Shown in pieces: positions 30,728 to 40,700 of a stretch of 64,000 bases of DNA (positions are counted from its first letter, which is position 1; each line of letters begins with the position of its first letter). The DNA is taken from positions 434,001 to 498,000 of the forward strand of contig JARGXX010000088.1 of the NCBI GenBank assembly GCA_030374765.1, given 5' to 3'. Below the pieces are notes generated by a model. That model had not been told where the DNA came from. It did no database searches and saw nothing but the letters and a program-made list of their open reading frames with translations. A program made the position numbers and the translations under genes. This stretch comes from Agarophyton chilense. Lineage: Eukaryota; Rhodophyta; Florideophyceae; Gracilariales; Gracilariaceae.

Positions 30728-31290
30728 TGTGAGATAGCGCCGAAAGGCGTGTAAGTTTCCTAGAGGCGCGATCCGTGCGGAGTCCGTAAGCGGGGCGTGC
30801 GTGTCACACGAGGCCGGTCGGGGAACGGTGACGCGTGGAGACGAGCGCCAGCACCAGGCGGTCGTAGGGAGACTAGGCGGTTGGGAACGTAAGGCGCGAT
30901 CGAGGTACGCGCGAAGAGTCCAAACGGCTTGTAAACCTGTAGATATCCCGTGCGGAGTAACGCTTCAGGTCTGCTTTAGAAACGATACTTAGACTAGGAC
31001 GGTGGTGCTTACCCTTTACTGTTTGGAGGGTGGCGGGGAGCGGAGGTGCATAAGTAGTGTGCACCTCCGAGCTGCAACCCGCATTACAGTCCGTGGTGGC
31101 GCCTGCACCCACGTGGCGGAAATATCACGGGGTGGGGGACGCCAACTACCTACAAGTATGCTACGTGTTAACCTACTGTACATGTCCGTCCGGTGTGCCA
31201 TCTTCGCACACGTGTGCGACCAGGCCACTTGCACTCAGTCCTGACCACGCCCTTCTTACCTGACAACCCGCTCGGATTCACTATACTACA
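30728..31290 (-). repeat. Gypsy 5' LTR (element orientation)
   Basis: 563 bp partner of 19551-20113, with the same termini and five CCGNNCGG motifs. It is followed by the target duplication GTTTT at 31291-31295. It should drive gag-pol transcription leftwards. Confidence 0.95.
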
Positions 31291-34151
31291 GTTTTAGCCA
31301 GGAAGACATTTCGAAAATAGCGAATGTAGATGAAAGGAAATCCGATTGTAAACCAAATTCCGTCCTGGCGTTCAACTCTCAAGAACGCCATAATCTGTTT
31401 TCTGCGCTTTCTGGTGGCAAAGAGATCGACGACTTAATGATGCATGGGCACACAGAAGGGGAAGGTAATGAAAACGCTTCAGAACTCATCGAACGGTTTT
31501 GGTTCCTTGATGAAAACAAAGAGCTTCCAGATGAGCTCGTGACTCTTTCAAAAGACAAAGTAAACCCAGAGCGTAACGTTAGCCACTGCTCCGAAGCAGT
31601 GCAGGATTGTGCGGTGAAGTACTGTGAGGAAGAGAAGTTGGATGTCCATGAAGTTTTTAAGGCGGCTGTTATCTCGTTTTTTAAAAGCTTGGAAATCATC
31701 GCTCCTGGTCAGGATGTTTTTAAAGAGGTGCGGTACATTTCTGATTGTCTGGGCTATAGACTGAAGTGTAGGACTTCTATGTTTGTGGGCGAGAAGTCCG
31801 TACAGGTGGATGCTAAAAGTGGAAGTGGTAAAGATACCCGTGTGCTCAAGAAATGTATCTTGAAATGCCGGAAAGGCTACGGAAAGCACCTCTGCAACAT
31901 TTCATTGACGATGAAGACTTTGGTTCCAGAAAAAGAAGAGGATGGTAGATGCTATGCTGGGGACTTTCGAGAAGCAAAGCACAATCATATCCCTTTAAAG
32001 GAGAATGGCGGGATGAGATACCTATCGCCAAAAATGCGCTCCGAAGCCTTGCAAATGACCAGCACTCTTCACATGAGCCTAGGAGACACTGTCAGGTTTC
32101 TGTCGGACAAGTATGGTGTTCCCATAAATGTGCGGTCTGTGAAAAATATGGTTGGGTATAATCGCGCGATCAGAAACCCGAAGGATCTTGAAAGCACGAG
32201 GCTGCTAGAGACTTTGATGTCACTGCATGAGAAAGACGTGCAGAACAAATTTGCGTTTCCTTGCGATACACACGGTCGAATGACCTCCGCCTGTTGGGCT
32301 ATTAAAGAATGGATCGAGGATTACAGAAGATGCGGGGTGGTGTCTGGAGTATCTGTCGATTGTAAGGCAATTGCCAATCGTTATGGATTTCCAGCTCTCA
32401 CAATTAATGGAAGAGCAAACGACGGGTTCACTCTTACATTTTTTATGGCTTTCACGAGTGGAGAAACTAAGGCAGACTTCGTTGGCACTCTTTCGCGGTT
32501 CAAGTCGATGATTCCCATCTCACAATCTCTGACAACAATGGACCAATGCGTGGCCTGCATCGCAGCCACTGAAAAAGTGTTCGAGAACTCATTCATATTG
32601 TTAGATGAATGGCATCTTAACAAAAACCAAATGAAGATTGTTACATCGTGGTGTGCAACGATTGGGCGTCCGCAATGGTGCGATGAAATGAGTAGGGACC
32701 TATTCAATATTAGAAGATTCCAGTACCTTCCTGCTTTCACAAAACGCCGCTCAGAATTCCAAACCAAGTACTTCTAGGGCTTTACGGAGAAGCTTCCAAA
32801 TTGGTACGCATATCTGTACGTTCATAGACCACAGCTGATTGATGCTTGCTTTAGAAACGCTGCTGTTCTACGCCTGTACCTTTTCCAAGGAACAGGTTAC
32901 ACTGAAGCATCTAATGCTGGCTTTAGAGCCTACATATTGGCAAAGAAACTACCCTTTAGTGCTATTCCGAGGCTAAAATGGCTGACATTGAAAAGAGCGG
33001 CGGAGCGAAATGAGTCTCGCCTACGCTCCATGACCCCGTCGAGCTTTCGCTTAAGATCCATCCGAGACTGCCAGTTGCCACTACCCATCACAATTGTTGA
33101 CGGTCTGGTAGCAGACTACACTAGCTACTGCCTCACGAAGTTTAAGGGAATTAGCGTGGTTTCCTCGAAGAACAACGTGGTAACAAAGGCATCCGTTCTA
33201 TCTCCGGCCGATGCATATTGGCCAAAGCTCACCAACCAGGATCGCAACAAAAAAGATATGGTTGCCGTGTTTGACCTCACGTGGAGCGTTTATTTGCTCC
33301 ATAAGGTGGAGTCCCCTTCCCCACGAGCACAAAGAACTTTGAAAGTTCTTTTCGCTCGAATGGAAGTCGAGAGCATGGAAGGTGAAGACAGCGAATTATT
33401 CGCGAGGTGTGCCTGCCAGAAAACCCAGTCAATGGGATTTCCCTGTCGTCACATCATGAAATGTGCAATGGCGTATGGGGACATGGCTGAACTGAACCCC
33501 ATCCTCAGGGAGGTTCTTGACGATTACATTGAACTCGAAAGCCTCTTCGACCCCTATTGGAAGGCCGGCTCACAAGACTTTGACTATCTCCGCGTCTGCA
33601 ATCTCCGAAAGCAAGCTCTTGTTCTTGACATGGTCAGTTTGAAAGGTCACTTACAGTCGGAAGTGAGTGAAGATTCCAAATTTACACTTCAACAAATCGA
33701 CCCATTCATGAGGACTTGTTCTGAGATCGAGGTTGGAACCTGCATCAAATGGTCAGATTCTCAAGCTCTCTTTGATCAAATCAAACGAGTTACTTCGGGC
33801 ATGGGCCCTTACGCCGTGGATCAATTTCAGAAGGTGTTGAGAATAACGATGGAGAGCTATAACCGAGGGCGACTTCCTTCACTTTCCGTCTACAACACAT
33901 TCAAAGTGGGAAAGAATCTTCATTCACAGAAAGAATTCATTAGTTGGGAGAATAGTTCAGTTTCATTTATTAAGCCGCCAAACAAAGCCAACGTGAATAT
34001 TGTCAAGAGAAAGAAGAGTTACACGGAACGTTTCAAGTCGAAGAAAGCAAAGGTGAAAGGTTTTGGCGATGAAAAGTTTGAATGTTCACAAGAAGAGCAG
34101 TCTCAAAGACAAAAGGGATCTCAGGGTCAGCAAAATTCGTCTTATGTATAG
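31291..34151 (+). pseudogene. MULE transposase (FAR1-like N terminus, DDE core, SWIM finger), split and with one stop
   Basis: One frame runs from the Gypsy target site to 34151, broken only by TAG at 32775-32777 (after RSEFQTKYF). The N-terminal part has a FAR1/WRKY-GCM1-like zinc region ending DFREAKHNHIPL. The DDE core begins GVSVDCKAIANRYGFPALT (first Asp), with a second Asp in LTTMDQCVACIAA and the C/W-H motif region LLDEWHLNKNQ. After the TAG comes a SWIM finger, CACQKTQSMGFPCRHIMKC, and a basic C terminus. With its 17-codon start at 19500 the intact protein would be about 970 residues, usual for MULE transposases. The Gypsy insertion and the TAG inactivate it. Confidence 0.88.
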
Positions 34152-34638
34152 CAGCAGTCATTGCAGAACTAAACAAAAACTGCTCAAAACGAGACAACCC
34201 GAGCTGCTGTCAATGCTGTTATTAACTTAGCAATCGGTATTGTAGAAAATAGAGATGATTAAACGTGGGATCAAATTGTATATGTAGTTTACCAGACGAG
34301 TGTGACAACCAAGCAATGACATAGAACCCACCCTAAGATAGGATCTCCGCAATGGCGATTTTTCGAACGATTGTTGATTTTCTTCCAGCGTTTGGACCAG
34401 TTAAGATCACAATATATAACTAGCCATCACCTGTTTTCAACTGCTCATCAATTGATACAAATGAATCTGAGCTCCTTTCCAAGATGGGGTGTCAAAACTC
34501 CGAGACATCAATGATAGGACGCGGATATTTGTCAGGAAAGATTTTAGGACGAGACATTGGTCCACTTCCTTCGTCTCTGCTTGACTTTCTAAGTCCTCCC
34601 AAGGCATCTATATCAGCACAGATTCTACTCACGACCTT
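34152..34638. other. MULE internal spacer
   Basis: About 490 AT-rich bases between the transposase stop and the end of the convergent MSH6 fragment. I see nothing further in it. Confidence 0.5.
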
Positions 34639-35499
34639 TCATGTCTTGTATTCTTGATCCAATCGACCCATGATATAACGTGCAACTGAGGTTGATGCGA
34701 CCTCGTAATCTTCCGAAACAACTTTATGCTTACGAAAAAGACCTTTCAGTTTTGTTGTATAGAACCTCTTTGCGGTCTTTCTCTTTGATACCACTTCAAA
34801 TTCATCTATTGTGCGCCCCTTTACGGTTTCCAGTTTTATTTCAAGCTGATATGGTTCTCTTCCGCGGTAATAAAACTTGAGGGTCTTATCTGGAAGCCTG
34901 GTTTGCCACTCTCGAAGTTTCATCGAAAGCTCGGTTTCCACGCTGTCTAGGGCTTCGCGATAGGTGTCGTAAGAAGGAATTGCTCCCTCCATAGGAAAAA
35001 TTTCGCGAGTATTCTCTACCTTTCCGATCAAAAATCCATCAAGCATGACGGCGTTTCTCGCTGCTGTGAATTGGGACTGCAACCATGGAAGAGCTCTTTC
35101 AAGATCTTTTCTGGTTTTGGGCTGTTTTAACACTAAATCTAAGTTTCGACCGCTGTCGTCGTCTTCCACGCCATGCAAGTCTTCTACGGCGTAAAGTAGA
35201 TTCTCAATGGCATCTGAAAAAACGAGAGGTTCCGATATCCAGCGCTTAAGAAATCGACATTCTGCAGGAGTTCACTTCTCGTCAATAAAAGTAAAAAAAT
35301 GTTCTTTCATAGCTTCAAATGGTTTGGAACCGAACATTTTGTGCTTAATGTAACTGAACAGTTGATTATATTCGTTTTCTTGTTGGTTTGTAGATGAAAA
35401 ATCCATCAGGTACTTGGTCAGAAGACATTTCCTCATCGCTTGAAAGCAGTGTTTCTTTGTTGTGTCAAACAATTCTTCTTCATGACATATGAGCCTCAA
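34639..35499 (-). pseudogene. MSH6-like mismatch-repair fragment captured in the MULE
   Basis: Minus-strand frame with one TGA (35272-35274) inside. After the TGA it reads TPAECRFLKRWISEPL, then LLYAVEDL, DLERALPWLQ, SYDTYREALDSVE, LKFYYRGREPYQLEI and KTAKRFYTTKLKGL. This order matches the MutS lever/clamp region of eukaryotic MSH6 (TP-G-R-L-K-W-PL, L-A-V-D-L, DLER-L, FD-x-D-A, Y-EI, K-KR-Y). Only the middle of the protein is present; the mismatch-binding domain and ATPase are absent. The segment before the TGA (35275-35499) is less clearly MSH6. It lies between the MULE TIRs, antisense to the transposase, as expected for a Pack-MULE gene capture. Confidence 0.7.
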
Positions 35500-35861
35500 C
35501 TTAAGATTTTTAGGAACCGCTTATTGCTCAGTGATGAATCAATAATAATTTTATGAAGCTCGACAAACGCCAGTATAGTTGTTCCTCAGTTCTATGATAC
35601 AATAGGGGGTTTCAACGTATGGGTTCGCACGCAAGAACGTTCGTTTTTTTTGGTGAGCATTAAACATTCAGGAGAGCCGTAGAGGTTTAAATCGGTGAAG
35701 TTGACAAAGGTCGACGAGGTGGAGTACTGTTGAAAGTCGTGGAGCTTGATACCTGTTCAAGAGTTGCCGAACTCGCGGCGATAGATAGGATATTTATTCA
35801 AGAAGGACTTGAAGCGATTGTCGCGTACAAAGAGCGGTACCACGGTCGATAGTGGCGTCGA

Positions 35862-36124
35862 TGACGTCTTCGATGATGTCGAGAGTGTTGCGCTGACGCT
35901 GTGAATCGGCATGACTCTCCCCCTCTCGATTTGAAAAGCGCACTCTTTCTTCTCTGTTGACTTGGCTTCCAACAATTGGGCCGATGTTGAACCCAATTCT
36001 GTCATTGGAGTTGGAAGCTACCTACCCCTACGGTGCCGTTTAGCAGGGTACTGGATGTTGAACCTCTGCTTCTGATTGGCCAGGGGTCTGACTCCAGCGA
36101 CGCCGTGTCAATTTGGCACGAGCC
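35862..36124 (-). repeat. MULE right terminal inverted repeat
   Basis: Inverted partner of 16390-16652, ending GGCACGAGCC. It is followed by the second copy of the target duplication CTAAATGGG at 36125-36133. Confidence 0.88.
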
Positions 36125-36133
36125 CTAAATGGG

Positions 36134-36827
36134 GGAAGGCTTTACCTTGCAAACGCCACTCGTCAAGGTTCCACGCATGACTTGGTTTTAAACGGGTTTT
36201 TAAACCCATTAGAATCCATAATATCTCGCTATTTACATGAAAATATATGTCTAAATGCACGGCGAGAATGTAGCTGTCGCTTTGATGGAGGTTTGTGTAT
36301 CCGTATTTGCATGAAATATGGATTAGCCGTGCAGGCACCTTGGACACGAGACCAAAAAAAATACCAATTTTGGTCGAGGGAACAAATGTCTGCCCCTACA
36401 TTTCAACATAGAGCTAATCACACTACTGGCAATTTTCAGCCAATCATTCTTCATACCAGAGCCAATAAGAAAACTGTGTAAAATCTGCTGGACAGATTTG
36501 ACATCCACACTCTTTGGGGGAGGATGTCGGGACATAGTATTGGATATCCGCACTCGGACGTGACTGTTTCATTTTCTACTAAGAGCAGTCTCATACACTT
36601 CCTAATTCACGTACCTCTTCTTTGTGGAGCAAGTGGCCCACAATTCTTTTTCCAGGTTCAATGTCTACTGTAGGCCTCCCGCGTTTACCGGACAGATGAT
36701 AAATGTTGCAATCTATCGTCGTCCAGCATCACCGTCAGGAAAAGTCTGCGGAGCCACTCTCATTGAGCGCCTGACCATCAAGCAAATCTTGGTCTTTTTC
36801 GTAAAACTACTGTCACATACTTGAACT
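36134..36827. other. MFS transporter 5' flank
   Basis: About 700 bases between the MULE and the transporter gene. No gene seen. Confidence 0.5.
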
Positions 36828-38498
36828 ATGGCTCACTCGTCGGAAATCTCACCATTACTTCCAACAAGTTCAAATCCCATCGGCATTAGAAACCGCGACA
36901 AGAAGTTTGTGTTTGATGAACCTCAGTCTCCAACATGTCCACGTCTAAAAGAATGCATGCTGAGCACATTATCGCCGAGTGGCCATGGTCATCCGATGTA
37001 CCATCATCTTCAATCTTCAACTCTCCTTGGTCAAATTGAGTGTGCTCTACAAAAGGGACTCCACCATATTGTTCACAAACTTCGATTAATGCAGTTCTTT
37101 CCAAAAAGCGAGGGTTCAAACCATGAGGTGGATTCAACTCGGAGGTATGTGGTCATTACATTTACTCTTGCTGTTCTTACTATGATTGTCATGACATCCG
37201 TCAGTCCTACCATGGTTTTATACATGAACAGCGTGAATTTTACGTCTCCGACGAACATCAAACCATATGTTACCGCATCTGCCATAGCATCAGCTGTTCC
37301 AATTGCGTCCAACATAATTTTCGGCAGAGTAGCATCATCAATAGGTCCAGCAAATGCTCTAACCGTTGTCGCTTTAACAGCAGCTATTGGAATGGGCCTT
37401 ATTCTTGTCATACGTTCAACACTGTTAGTATTCTTCATTGGGTACGGACTCTATTCTGCTTCAAATTCAATGCGAATAATCCGTCTTTCGATGCTTTCAC
37501 AGATTGTGCCTGAGAACAAACGAACGACTGTTCTCGCAACACATGCATTGATGACTCCAATTGGAGCGCTTATAGGACCTATAGTGTGGATTTTTTTCTC
37601 CAGATTTCAGGGCTCATTAGAGTATGGCTCATTCATTGTCGATAGATTTTCTATGACATACTTTTCAGCTTTCGCAATTCTGATGTTCATTGCGGTCCTA
37701 TCTGCCCTAACCCTGCAGAAGGTACATGTAATAGAAGGAAATCAATCGAAACGAGGCTTTCAGGAACCGAGACAAGTGACAATCCATGCACAGGATGGCA
37801 CTGATACAACTGTTAATATCAACCAATTTCGTTCGCGGGTTTTTGCGTACTTTTGCACGGTTATGTTGTGTGTGAATATGAGTTCGGGTATATACATGAC
37901 GGCGTTACAGCCAGTTTTGGTTAACGAGTTTCGTGTTTCTGATGCGAAACTCGGCTATGTTTTCGAATTGATAGCAGCATTCGCTATCATTCCACCATTA
38001 CTCGTCGCTTTCTTATCACGATATCTTATGGATCGTGAGATAATGGTAATTGGACTAGGGTCAAAGCTTGTTGGTATGTTTTTGTTTCTGCCTCTTTTTG
38101 GTCCTGTTCGTGAATGGCAGGTCATTATCGGCTTTATGCTCATCATCAAAGCGTCGATATTCTTTTCTACAGCATCAATGAGTCTGTTCACGAAGGTTTT
38201 AAGGAGTCTTAGCAGCAGCGCACTGATAGGTCTCCTGGCAAGTGGAAGTAGTGTAGGCCCTGCCATCGCTCAATTACTTGTATCTGACCATATCGTTCAG
38301 TTCTTTGGTGGTTTCAAATTTGCTCTTTTCTCGGTCCCCGCAATTATTGGGCTATTGATGATTTTATGGCCTCAGTATTGGAATCGACTAAATCCAAACT
38401 GCGACTTTGTCCGCCAAATTAACGAGCAAAGCATCGCAGCACGTCGTCTGTTTGAAAGTAATATGGATCAAGACGACACGAAAGACGATGAGAATTAA
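36828..38498 (+). CDS. Major facilitator superfamily transporter, possibly vacuolar/lysosomal (MFSD8/CLN7-like)
   Basis: 556 residues. A polar N terminus of about 100 residues carries an acidic dileucine signal, EISPLLP (residues 6-12), the [DE]xxxL[LI] pattern that sends proteins to lysosomes or vacuoles. About twelve membrane segments follow, starting near residue 105 (YVVITFTLAVLTMIV). The loop between segments 2 and 3 reads GRVASSIGPANA, resembling the MFS motif A, and a long loop separates the two six-helix halves (around KVHVIEGNQSKRG). An acidic tail ends ...DQDDTKDDEN. The dileucine signal with this fold resembles MFSD8/CLN7, but the substrate cannot be inferred. Single exon and intact. 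Confidence 0.82.
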   Translation: MAHSSEISPLLPTSSNPIGIRNRDKKFVFDEPQSPTCPRLKECMLSTLSPSGHGHPMYHHLQSSTLLGQIECALQKGLHHIVHKLRLMQFFPKSEGSNHEVDSTRRYVVITFTLAVLTMIVMTSVSPTMVLYMNSVNFTSPTNIKPYVTASAIASAVPIASNIIFGRVASSIGPANALTVVALTAAIGMGLILVIRSTLLVFFIGYGLYSASNSMRIIRLSMLSQIVPENKRTTVLATHALMTPIGALIGPIVWIFFSRFQGSLEYGSFIVDRFSMTYFSAFAILMFIAVLSALTLQKVHVIEGNQSKRGFQEPRQVTIHAQDGTDTTVNINQFRSRVFAYFCTVMLCVNMSSGIYMTALQPVLVNEFRVSDAKLGYVFELIAAFAIIPPLLVAFLSRYLMDREIMVIGLGSKLVGMFLFLPLFGPVREWQVIIGFMLIIKASIFFSTASMSLFTKVLRSLSSSALIGLLASGSSVGPAIAQLLVSDHIVQFFGGFKFALFSVPAIIGLLMILWPQYWNRLNPNCDFVRQINEQSIAARRLFESNMDQDDTKDDEN

Positions 38499-39285
38499 AC
38501 GCCACGTCTACAACTCTAGCACTCTCGGCAATTGAGAACTGGTTTCTGCCATGCTCTGAGAGGTTTACTTTCATGTCATGGCCGAATGAAGGAAGGTCAC
38601 AAACTCCGCGGGTTCCTTACACAAATATCGCGGCAAGAAGAAAAAGGCCGTTTCGAACGTGCCGTCTTGCTTTTGGTTAATCGCTAGATCAGGTGTTTGC
38701 AAATAAACATGTTTCCCTGGAGTCACTCTGGAAACTCAGCATACGTTAAACTCAAATGAGCCGCTCATTTCGGCCAAAGAAGCCAGGGGTTCCCACGGCA
38801 GGCCAGGATGCCATATCTGTTTCACGCCCGTGCAACTTTTGATACCTCGTAACACACATGTGCGTCGTACGCCGGGGAGGGTGGAAAAGACCTGTCAAAT
38901 GAATCATGGCGTTTCCTATGGGACCCTCACTCCGAGTGGCCACGGACTCAGAGCGGTCTTCTCCAACAAGAGCGCTGGCATACTGAAACATATCAAGCGG
39001 AAAGGAATCACTCGTCATTTCAGTGTCCCCATTCAGTCCCTCTTGGATCGTTGTATTCTTGTGTGTAAGCCGCGTGATATCAACGTAGCCTCCGTAATCT
39101 TTTGGCTCGGGGTGATAAGATGTGTTGGTGACTCCGCAGAGGCATCTGGTGCAGATAGTCTTCGTAAAAACGATATAAATGGAATATTGCCGTCGTGGAG
39201 GGGCAATGTGCTATATTGTACTACATGGGCTCTCCACGTAGGTCAGGAGTCTCTCGTCGTTTGGGAGTGCGTGTAATACGGAATG
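38499..39285. other. Convergent intergenic region
   Basis: About 790 bases between the transporter stop and the TACO1 stop. Small open frames on both strands have no domain. Nothing else seen. Confidence 0.5.
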
Positions 39286-40164
39286 CTATGAGATTTCCTC
39301 ATCGTTCTGAAATACAGCGTTGTGTACAACTTCTACGACATCTGCATTGTCTGCAAGTGCAGATAGCAAACGACTAAATTCCATTGCAGGCTCATCAGTT
39401 AGAGAAACCACGGTTCTGGGTTCAAGATGTTCTACACAGATAATCGAATCTTCTGTTAAATATGAGAATCTCTGCATCAAAGTACGTCTCAAATGCTTTC
39501 TGTCTTTCATCGCAACGCATGAGAACTCTAGGATGCTTTCATTGCTCAAATTTACATCAATAGCTCCTTGATCAATGCCGAACATGATAATATCATCCAG
39601 ATATGTCTTTTCAAATCCATTGAGAACGACAAGATGGCGCCTTGTAAACATCCACGAGGCCTTGCCCAATTCTCCTCCCGCACGCGATATTAAAGACCGC
39701 AATTCTGCTGCTACCGCATTCCGCCTTGTCGCTGAGGCGCGAACCAGTACTCCGGCGCCACCAGGAAACACACCCTCGAACAAAACAGTGTCATTCTGTG
39801 AGCTTTCTCTGTCGGTTGTGCCCAGCGCTCTTTCAATCCTCTGTTTCGGCATTGAAGCCTTGCGAGCTGCTTCCAATGCACGCGCCAGTCGGGGATTTTT
39901 CGAAGGGTCCCTTTCTCCATCAGCACACTTTATGGATGCATATATGTCATGTGAAAGCTTCTGAAACGCAGTTTGACGTTGAGCGTCCACACGACCTTTT
40001 CGGTGCTTAATGTTGTGATAGTGCGAATGACCTGCCAGTGAGCGTGAAACGATGCGCCAACTGGGCCTCATTGTTTCAGGGCACGGATGAGCAGACCTGA
40101 AGGTAGACAGGACAGCATCCAAATAACAATTCCTTGAGATAAAGCGGAGATGTGTTGGTGACAT
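39286..40164 (-). CDS. TACO1/YebC-family protein, probably mitochondrial
   Basis: 292 residues. The N terminus is Arg/Ser-rich and acid-poor (SAHPCPETMRPSWRIVSRSL), as in a mitochondrial presequence. The YebC signature AGHSHYHNIKHRKGRVDAQR follows (bacterial proteins read AGHSKWANIKHRK), then NPRLARALEAARKASMPKQ and the GPGGVAVLVE-like segment FPGGAGVLVRASATRRNAV. YebC/TACO1 proteins assist translation: TACO1 activates translation of cytochrome oxidase subunit mRNA in mitochondria, and bacterial YebC helps ribosomes at proline stretches. The length and three-domain layout fit the family. The second ATG (residue 32) would remove most of the presequence, so I keep the first. Confidence 0.9.
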   Translation of the reverse strand: MSPTHLRFISRNCYLDAVLSTFRSAHPCPETMRPSWRIVSRSLAGHSHYHNIKHRKGRVDAQRQTAFQKLSHDIYASIKCADGERDPSKNPRLARALEAARKASMPKQRIERALGTTDRESSQNDTVLFEGVFPGGAGVLVRASATRRNAVAAELRSLISRAGGELGKASWMFTRRHLVVLNGFEKTYLDDIIMFGIDQGAIDVNLSNESILEFSCVAMKDRKHLRRTLMQRFSYLTEDSIICVEHLEPRTVVSLTDEPAMEFSRLLSALADNADVVEVVHNAVFQNDEEIS

Positions 40165-40700
40165 CAGCGTTAAATGGAATATTGGAAGGAGGACTTAGAC
40201 TACGAATATGTGGAAACATGAATTCTGCCCCATTGATTGTTTACTCGGTGAAATATAACGGTTTCTGCGAACTCTAACGGTGAACTCGAGAAGCAATAGC
40301 CTCGGAACAATTACAGTAAATTTTTTGCCCCACTGCATAATAATATTTTGTAGGGAATTGGCTTTCATTAACTGGCGCAAATTTGATCAGCTGGGAATTT
40401 TCCTACCGACTGTTCAAGACAGAATTTTGGGTGTCTTTCAGAAACCGGAATTCCCAAAATTCCGGGGTTTTAGCCCACATGCGTCGTTAACAGTCGTGCT
40501 CATGAAAAGAACCTGAGGGTTTCTCGGGACAAAACCGTTTTATTTGTGACTTCCACTTTGCCCGATCACCACCAAGCAACGCCCCAACCTTCCGCTGTCG
40601 TCAGGCACTGCTGTCCAATTTCCTGAGAGGATCTTGACGAATCTTCTCTATCTGACCTTCGTTCAATTTTCCACTCGATTCATTTGATCCAGAACTCAAA
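40165..40700. other. Divergent promoter region, TACO1/ISY1
   Basis: 536 bases between divergent starts. It contains a short inverted pair, GGAATTCCCAAAATTCC, near 40447-40463. No gene seen. Confidence 0.5.

Larger units (their letters stand above)
19551..31290 (-). mobile_element. Ty3/Gypsy LTR retrotransposon with chromodomain integrase and antisense ORF
   Basis: 11,740 bp flanked by the 5 bp duplication GTTTT (19546-19550 and 31291-31295). Two LTRs of 563 bp each (19551-20113 and 30728-31290) differ at about 11 positions, roughly 2%. The purine-rich tract beside the left LTR and the minus-strand order gag, protease-RT-RNase H, integrase-chromodomain show that the element runs right to left. 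An 828-codon frame lies antisense between the integrase and the 3' LTR. Pol is broken twice: a TAA in RNase H, and a 701 bp inverted copy of the 3' region in place of the RNase H/integrase junction. The palindrome CCGNNCGG is spread throughout. Confidence 0.95.
16390..36124 (+). mobile_element. Mutator-like element (MULE) hosting nested insertions
   Basis: The 19.7 kb unit is bounded by 263 bp terminal inverted repeats that begin and end with GGCTCGTGCC/GGCACGAGCC. It is flanked by the 9 bp duplication CTAAATGGG (16381-16389 and 36125-36133). A 9 bp duplication and long TIRs are the MULE signature. Inside are an Ulp1-type protease gene, a FAR1/SWIM transposase and a minus-strand MSH6 fragment. 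Subtracting the Gypsy insertion (19551-31290 plus 5 bp) and the solo LTR (17340-18228 plus 5 bp) leaves a MULE of about 7.1 kb. Both its genes carry in-frame stops, so this copy is presumably inactive. Confidence 0.88.
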
